Notes under the pieces: generated by a model
What the model was told of the DNA's origin: nothing
Database searches by the model: none
Seen by the model: the letters and a program-made list of their open reading frames with translations, nothing else
In this document: piece after piece, positions 8,155 to 11,301 of the stretch
Numbering within the stretch: position 1 is the stretch's first letter
Layout of the letters: each line of letters opens with the position of its first letter
Made by a program: the position numbers and the translations under genes
DNA from: JASFJH01 sp050117725
GTDB lineage: Bacteria; Pseudomonadota; Gammaproteobacteria; AKS1
DNA length: 11,301 nt
NCBI GenBank assembly: GCA_050117725.1
Contig: JASFME010000055.1
Location: 1 to 11,301, forward strand
Direction of reading: 5' to 3'

Positions 8155-8203
8155 GGAAATTTGTATATCACAAGGCCGACTGCATGACATTGATCAAAAT
8201 CAA
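8155..8203 (-). promoter_or_regulatory. Class II FNR/ANR-type promoter for the fcc pair
   Basis: A perfect FNR-family box TTGAT-CAAA-ATCAA lies at 8190-8203 (a symmetric site, the same consensus in both directions). On the minus strand a -10 hexamer TATACA spans 8167-8162, implying a start near 8155. The box centre (between 8196 and 8197) is then at -41.5, the standard spacing for class II activation by FNR/ANR/DNR proteins. Together these point to activation of the fcc pair under low oxygen or related redox conditions. The regulator gene is not in the window. CRP-family relatives such as DNR or FixK read the same box, so which one acts is open. Confidence 0.75.
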
Positions 8204-8209
8204 TAATGT

Positions 8210-8500
8210 TTATAGCGGCGCTGCACCCGGGTCCATATCCTGCCGATCATCAGGCGGGACATAGCTACTACCACTTTCATAGTGTAAATATTCCATCGGA
8301 CCGATCAGGCCATCGTTGTTCGTGTCGATACGCTCCCAGTTTGCCAGCAGATCGGGACGCTGGCTGGCCTCCTGTTTACTGATCCAGCCATCTGTATTGA
8401 AGTCGATTTCTTCGTAAATGAGATAGGCGTTTTCCGCCGTGACGCTGTGGGCAGCCGCGAGCAGCATACCGCTATAGACAATGACAGTGAGAGGTTTCAT
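8210..8500 (-). CDS. Secreted EF-hand (calcium-binding) small protein
   Basis: A 96-residue exported protein with one pair of EF-hands. The signal peptide covers residues 1-22 (MKPLTVIVYSGMLLAAAHSVTA). Two canonical 12-residue Ca2+ loops are seen: DFNTDGWISKQE (33-44) and DTNNDGLIGPME (59-70), each with acidic or Asn residues at positions 1, 3 and 5, Gly at 6 and Glu at 12. The tail is Pro/Asp-rich (VPPDDRQDMDPGAAPL). I chose ATG 8500 because GGAGG lies eight bases upstream; ATG 8515 overlaps that site. Its stop is only 6 bp before the FNR box of the fcc genes, and the fcc promoter lies between them, so it is probably a separate unit on the same strand. EF-hand proteins of this size are common near periplasmic redox genes in Proteobacteria, but the binding partner is unknown. 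Confidence 0.88.
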   Translation of the reverse strand: MKPLTVIVYSGMLLAAAHSVTAENAYLIYEEIDFNTDGWISKQEASQRPDLLANWERIDTNNDGLIGPMEYLHYESGSSYVPPDDRQDMDPGAAPL

Positions 8501-8626
8501 TTGCTTACCCTCCATGTTGCGCGACAGGCAAGGCGGCCGGAGAGGGTATTAATTGTGCGCCGGGATGGTTGCCACGATGGTGAGCGGTGGGCATCCCGAA
8601 AACGGATTCTGACTGGATTGCCTGTC

Positions 8627-8646
8627 AGACTCTATACTTCGAGTCT
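8627..8646. repeat. Inverted repeat AGACTC/GAGTCT around a TATACT/TATAGA element
   Basis: Arms AGACTC (8627-8632) and GAGTCT (8641-8646) with an 8-base loop containing TATACT on the plus strand and giving TATAGA on the minus strand (8636-8631). It lies 127 bp upstream of the EF-hand start, so it might be that gene's promoter/operator, but I find no good -35 (CTCATC at 17 bp spacing is poor). Confidence 0.3.
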
Positions 8647-8672
8647 AGTCCAGGATGAGCAGCGGCAGGGGG

Positions 8673-8695
8673 TTGTCACACAATCTGTGTCACAA
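8673..8695. promoter_or_regulatory. Imperfect palindrome, possible regulator-binding site
   Basis: Arms TTGTCACACA (8673-8682) and TGTGTCACAA (8686-8695) around a 3-base centre pair at nine of ten positions. The same stretch also holds a direct repeat TGTCACA (8674-8680 and 8688-8694) spaced 14 bp, so one face of the helix and a half would separate the copies. It sits between the hydrolase stop (8734) and the EF-hand start (8500), where an operator for the latter would lie. No T-run follows, so it is not a classical terminator. The regulator is unknown. Confidence 0.4.
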
Positions 8696-8733
8696 AAGCG
8701 GCTTTATTACCTGTCCCGGGTTATCAGTCTGCT

Positions 8734-9423
8734 TTATTTCTTTACCGCGTGGTACGGCGTATGCCGGGTGCGGTCATGATCATGCATACGGTATTGTACA
8801 AACTCGTCCTTGTTATCGAAATGCAGGAAGGGGTTACCGTCGAGCTGTTCCTGCATGGTCGAAGTCGTGCAGTCGGCATAATTATGGCCGGGATGAATGA
8901 CAGTATCCGCCGGTAACTGGCCGAGCTTGCGCAGCGTGTCATACATGACTTCCGGATCACCGCCACCCAGGTCACAGCGTCCGCAACCATACACGAACAT
9001 CGTGTCCCCCGTGATCAGGTCATGGTTAACCTGGTAACAGGCCGAGCCGGGTGTGTGGCCTGGTGTGTGCAGGATTTTGATCTCGGTACCCCCGAGTTTG
9101 ATCACGTCACCGCCGTGATGCAGGCTTGGCAGGTCGAGGTGAGTACCCCAGAATCTTGCCTCTTCCTTTAACAGGTGCAGTTGCGCATCATACTTGTCCA
9201 GCACCTGGTTGATACCGTTGATGTGATCGTAATGACTGTGGGTGAGCAGGATATCGGTGATGGTGACACCATGTTGCTGCGCGAGCCGGATGACTTCATC
9301 GACGTCCCAGGCAGGGTCAACGACGGCGGCACGCTTGCTGACCTTGTCCTCGATCAGGTAAACAAAGTTTTCCATCGGCCCGAGTTCGAGCGCGCTGATG
9401 CGATAGGGCTTGTCGTTTGCCAT
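8734..9423 (-). CDS. Metallo-beta-lactamase-fold hydrolase, glyoxalase II/ETHE1-like
   Basis: A 229-residue cytoplasmic enzyme of the MBL superfamily. The metal site is complete: THSHYDH (H62, H64, D66, H67), H123 (HTPGHTPGS), D140 (TGD) and H180 (HPGHNY). The segment GDTMFVYGCGRCDLGGGDPE (140-159) recalls the GCGR-D region of persulfide dioxygenases (ETHE1), while the HxHxDH set fits glyoxalase II-type thioesterases as well. Possible substrates are hydroxyacyl-glutathione, glutathione persulfide or another thiol adduct; the sequence alone does not settle which. There is no signal peptide and no rhodanese domain. The start ATG 9423 has AGGAG about eight bases upstream. It lies 14 bp after the Xre/ParS-like gene and is very probably co-transcribed with it. 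Proximity to the sulfide dehydrogenase genes makes a sulfur role attractive, but that is inference. Confidence 0.85.
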   Translation of the reverse strand: MANDKPYRISALELGPMENFVYLIEDKVSKRAAVVDPAWDVDEVIRLAQQHGVTITDILLTHSHYDHINGINQVLDKYDAQLHLLKEEARFWGTHLDLPSLHHGGDVIKLGGTEIKILHTPGHTPGSACYQVNHDLITGDTMFVYGCGRCDLGGGDPEVMYDTLRKLGQLPADTVIHPGHNYADCTTSTMQEQLDGNPFLHFDNKDEFVQYRMHDHDRTRHTPYHAVKK

Positions 9424-9437
9424 CAGTTAGTCTCCTG

Positions 9438-9812
9438 TTACCAGCTGTGATCACCGTTGAGCTGATCGAGCAGGTTCTGCATGCCTTCCAGGCCATGCGA
9501 GACCATGATATCAAGCGGCGTGCGGTCACCCAGAAACCGGCTCGGGCTCGTGGCCCAGTACCTGGCCATGTCCGGGTTGTGCGGAAACGCGCTCTGCAAG
9601 GCCTGGCTCATGCCAATGATGCAGCTGAGGCGTTTCAGGGTTTGCTCGTCTTCGGCAAAGATATCCTCACCAGCGCGGTATCGGTTCAGGGCGCGCGGCT
9701 TGGTGTTTTCCGGCAGGCCGAGCAGGATCACCTGTAATTCCGGTGGCACCTGCCAGTCATTGAGAATACGCATGGTTTCGCGTGCCAGTGACTGGCGCTC
9801 GTTCTGATCCAT
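9438..9812 (-). CDS. MbcA/ParS/Xre antitoxin-like (DUF2384) protein
   Basis: A 124-residue soluble protein resembling antitoxins of the Xre/MbcA/ParS family, which bind their operator through an Xre-like helical domain and a RES or related toxin through a C-terminal DUF2384 domain. The N-terminal helical region is about 8-72, and the C-terminal toxin-binding-like segment with the characteristic FLGDRTPLDIMVSHGLEGM is about 93-112. No RES-domain or other toxin gene adjoins it; the next gene, 14 bp downstream, is the MBL hydrolase. I chose ATG 9812 over 9860 because a sigma70-like promoter (9847-9875) lies between them and AGGAAA precedes 9812. It may be an orphan antitoxin, a transcriptional regulator of its own operon, or an ordinary member of a chromosomal subfamily. 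Similarity is by motif recognition only. Confidence 0.75.
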   Translation of the reverse strand: MDQNERQSLARETMRILNDWQVPPELQVILLGLPENTKPRALNRYRAGEDIFAEDEQTLKRLSCIIGMSQALQSAFPHNPDMARYWATSPSRFLGDRTPLDIMVSHGLEGMQNLLDQLNGDHSW

Positions 9813-9846
9813 GGGGATTTCCTGTGTCTTGATGGCTGGAGTGCCT

Positions 9847-9875
9847 AGTATACCTGCCACGCCGGGTGGCGTGAA
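9847..9875 (-). promoter_or_regulatory. Sigma70-like promoter with internal inverted repeat, for the Xre/ParS-hydrolase operon
   Basis: On the minus strand TTCACG (9875-9870), a 17-bp spacer, then TATACT (9852-9847) form a good promoter, with a start near 9840 and a leader of about 28 nt before ATG 9812. The spacer contains a perfect inverted repeat GCCAC-N5-GTGGC (9856-9870), placed where bound protein would block RNA polymerase. Autoregulation by the downstream Xre/ParS-like protein is an inference consistent with that family. Confidence 0.6.
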
Positions 9876-9931
9876 CCGGTCCAGCCCATGCCCTGAATAT
9901 TCGCGACGAAGGTCAGGGTAGTCACGATATC

Positions 9932-10573
9932 CTACAAATCCCCCCAGCCACTGCGCTTGCGCCAGCGGATCCGTGTTAGCAGGATACCGAACAGCATGCT
10001 GACGATCACCACGGCAGCTCCGGCAACAAACCAGTCACGTTCCTTGTTGCCGGTTACCTGGGCATGTTCGTTTTGCAGTAGTTCGTAGTCACGCTTGAGT
10101 GTCGCAAGTTCACTGCGCAGTTGCTTGTTTTGCCGTTCGGTGCGTATCGGATCGGCCGCGACTTTTTGCAATTGGGCAAGTTCCTTGCCGAGCCTGTCGG
10201 CCTCATTGCGTGCCGCGTTCAGCTGTTCGACTTGCATTTTCAACTGTGTATTTTCTTCGCGTACCTGTTGCAGGCGTTGTTGCGCGGTTGCAAGTTGATC
10301 ACGGGCAATCGGATCGGATGAAAGGTATTGCGCGTGTACCCAGCCCTCGGTATCACCAAAGCGGACCCGGGCATAGGTGCGGTTGTTGTCCTCGACTTCT
10401 TCGAGCAGCTCGACCCTGTCGCCGGATTTCAGGATTTTCAGGATACTGTGCTGGTTGCTGCGACCACTGCGCATCGTGATCTGCAGTTCATCGATAACAT
10501 AGCGCGGTGCAGCCAGTGTGAGTTCACTGCCGAGTACAGTCAGCAGAGCGAACAAAACTATGAGCGGTTTCAC
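9932..10573 (-). CDS. SH3-domain membrane protein, YgiM-like (SH3, coiled coil, C-terminal TM)
   Basis: A 213-residue envelope protein. Order: signal peptide (1-21, VKPLIVLFALLTVLGSELTLA); bacterial SH3 domain (about 24-86, with RSGRSNQHSILKILKSGD and GWVHAQYL); long coiled coil (about 92-172, rich in Gln, Glu, Leu); one TM helix (about 181-200); short basic cytoplasmic tail (RIRWRKRSGWGDL). This is the arrangement of the TIGR04211 / YgiM family, which carries an SH3 domain in the periplasm, thought to bind cell-wall or protein ligands. I prefer GTG 10573: GGAG lies six bases upstream and the signal peptide starts there, whereas in-frame ATG 10585 has no ribosome site and only adds MEID. The long upstream extension to 10756 overlaps the ABC gene and is not supported. 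It follows the ABC ATPase gene by about 106 bp. Its role here is unknown. Confidence 0.88.
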   Translation of the reverse strand: MKPLIVLFALLTVLGSELTLAAPRYVIDELQITMRSGRSNQHSILKILKSGDRVELLEEVEDNNRTYARVRFGDTEGWVHAQYLSSDPIARDQLATAQQRLQQVREENTQLKMQVEQLNAARNEADRLGKELAQLQKVAADPIRTERQNKQLRSELATLKRDYELLQNEHAQVTGNKERDWFVAGAAVVIVSMLFGILLTRIRWRKRSGWGDL

Positions 10574-10577
10574 GTCA

Positions 10578-10584
10578 ATCTCCA
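10578..10584 (-). promoter_or_regulatory. Ribosome binding site that favours the GTG start of the SH3 gene
   Basis: On the minus strand the sequence reads TGGAGATTGACGTG. GGAG (10583-10580) is six to seven bases before GTG 10573 and overlaps ATG 10585, which has no Shine-Dalgarno of its own. The GTG is therefore the better start. Confidence 0.5.
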
Positions 10585-10679
10585 TTGGTTTGTTCGTGAC
10601 ATCCCCAAATGAGGGGGAATTGTGCTTTGATGTGTCAGCCAGCGCATGGGCGCAGGTCACACTTTCACAAGTTCGGGTG

Positions 10680-11301
10680 TTATTCGCCGCGGCGGAAGGC
10701 GACCATGTGATCGGCCGCGATGCGGATACCGACGCGTTCGCCGATGGCGTGGTCATGGTGGCTCGGAAACATCGAGAGTAGCCGGCTGCCGCTGGGCAGC
10801 TTCAGTGTATACATGATTTCGGCGCCTTTGAAGGCCTTGTGCACGACTTCGGCCTGTAATTCGGCTTCACCTTCTTCCGGCACGATGTCGTCCGGGCGCA
10901 GCAACATGTCGACCTCGGTGCCGGTCGGCCAGCTGTACCCGGATTCGCCACTGAACGCGCCCAGCTCGGTTTCAATCGTGTCCGGCGCGCTGAGCCAGCC
11001 CTTGAGGAACACGCCCTGGCCGATAAAGTCGGCGACGAAGCGGTTTACCGGTTCATGATACAGGTTATACGGTGTATCCCACTGCAGGATGCGGCCTTCG
11101 TGCATGACGCCAATCTTGTCGCCGATGGCAAATGCCTCGTTCTGATCGTGTGTGACGAGGATGCCGGTAATGCCCTGACCCTTGAGGATGTTGCGTACAT
11201 CAAGGCTGAGGCGTTCGCGCAATTCGATATCGAGGTTGGAAAAGGCCTCGTCGAACAGAATGATGTCGGGGTTCGGTGCGAGTGCGCGGGCCAGTGCCAC
11301 G
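10680..11301 (-). CDS. ABC transporter ATP-binding protein, Fe3+/polyamine/sulfate-importer type (partial)
   Basis: C-terminal part of an importer ATPase whose 5' end lies beyond the right edge; the open frame continues to the window end. Visible are the end of the signature helix region (VALARALAPNPD), Walker B with catalytic Glu (IILFDEAF), the D-loop SNLD, the H-loop histidine (VTHDQNEA), and, after GVMHEGRILQWDTPYNLYHEP, a C-terminal TOBE-like domain (LLRPDDI, then VVHKAFKGAEIMYTLKLPSG). The layout matches the MalK/PotA/FbpC group; the sequence style (FDEAFSNLD, DTPYNLYHEP) reminds me most of Fe3+ transport FbpC, but polyamine, sulfate or thiamine importers are not excluded. The permease and binding-protein genes, if present, are outside the window. 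It ends 106 bp before the SH3 gene; whether the two are co-transcribed is uncertain. Confidence 0.88.
   Translation of the reverse strand, partial: VALARALAPNPDIILFDEAFSNLDIELRERLSLDVRNILKGQGITGILVTHDQNEAFAIGDKIGVMHEGRILQWDTPYNLYHEPVNRFVADFIGQGVFLKGWLSAPDTIETELGAFSGESGYSWPTGTEVDMLLRPDDIVPEEGEAELQAEVVHKAFKGAEIMYTLKLPSGSRLLSMFPSHHDHAIGERVGIRIAADHMVAFRRGE

Noticed and set aside
7496..8206. 236-codon plus-strand open frame
   Set aside because: It is antisense to the fcc pair and their promoter, has no recognisable domain and has an Arg-rich, low-quality composition.
10602..10618. TCCCC/GGGGA hairpin after the ABC ATPase gene as terminator
   Set aside because: Only five pairs, a seven-base loop and no T-run on either strand.
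10586..10756. N-terminal extension of the SH3 protein frame up to an ATG at 10756
   Set aside because: It overlaps the 3' end of the ABC ATPase gene, has no ribosome site, and would bury the clear signal peptide in the interior of the protein.

Overview
The window looks like chromosomal DNA from a sulfide-oxidising or facultatively chemolithotrophic gammaproteobacterium. I base this on the flavocytochrome c sulfide dehydrogenase pair, several c-type cytochromes, an FNR/ANR-type box in front of that pair, a large GGDEF-EAL sensor protein, and the general gene style. The taxonomic call is inference; no rRNA or marker gene is present. I saw no tRNA, rRNA, CRISPR array, insertion sequence or phage gene.

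Layout. Positions 71-2023 carry three plus-strand genes: an exported diheme cytochrome c, a signal peptidase I homologue whose catalytic serine position is glycine, and a two-helix membrane protein with a cytoplasmic beta-rich domain. They converge on the 3.9-kb minus-strand gene for a dCache-HAMP-GAF-PAS-GAF-GGDEF-EAL c-di-GMP protein (2079-6011). An overlapping pair of alternative hairpins (2032-2055) lies between the convergent stop codons. A gene-poor gap follows (6012-6477).

Everything after that is on the minus strand, read from high to low coordinates: a partial ABC transporter ATPase (Fe3+/polyamine type, its start lies beyond the window), an SH3-coiled coil-TM protein (YgiM-like), a Xre/MbcA/ParS-type antitoxin-like protein with its own sigma70-like promoter, a glyoxalase II/ETHE1-like metallo-beta-lactamase-fold hydrolase 14 bp behind it, a small secreted EF-hand protein, and the fcc pair (monoheme cytochrome followed by Tat-exported FAD flavoprotein).

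How the genes fit together. The fcc pair should oxidise sulfide in the periplasm and pass electrons to c-type cytochromes. A perfect TTGAT-N4-ATCAA box is centred exactly 41.5 bp upstream of the start point implied by a good -10 hexamer. This is class II FNR/CRP-family geometry and suggests oxygen- or redox-responsive activation. The ETHE1/glyoxalase II-like hydrolase nearby could act on sulfur or glutathione adducts, but this is not demonstrated. The most unusual single observation is the signal peptidase homologue that keeps the general-base lysine and box E but has lost the nucleophilic serine.
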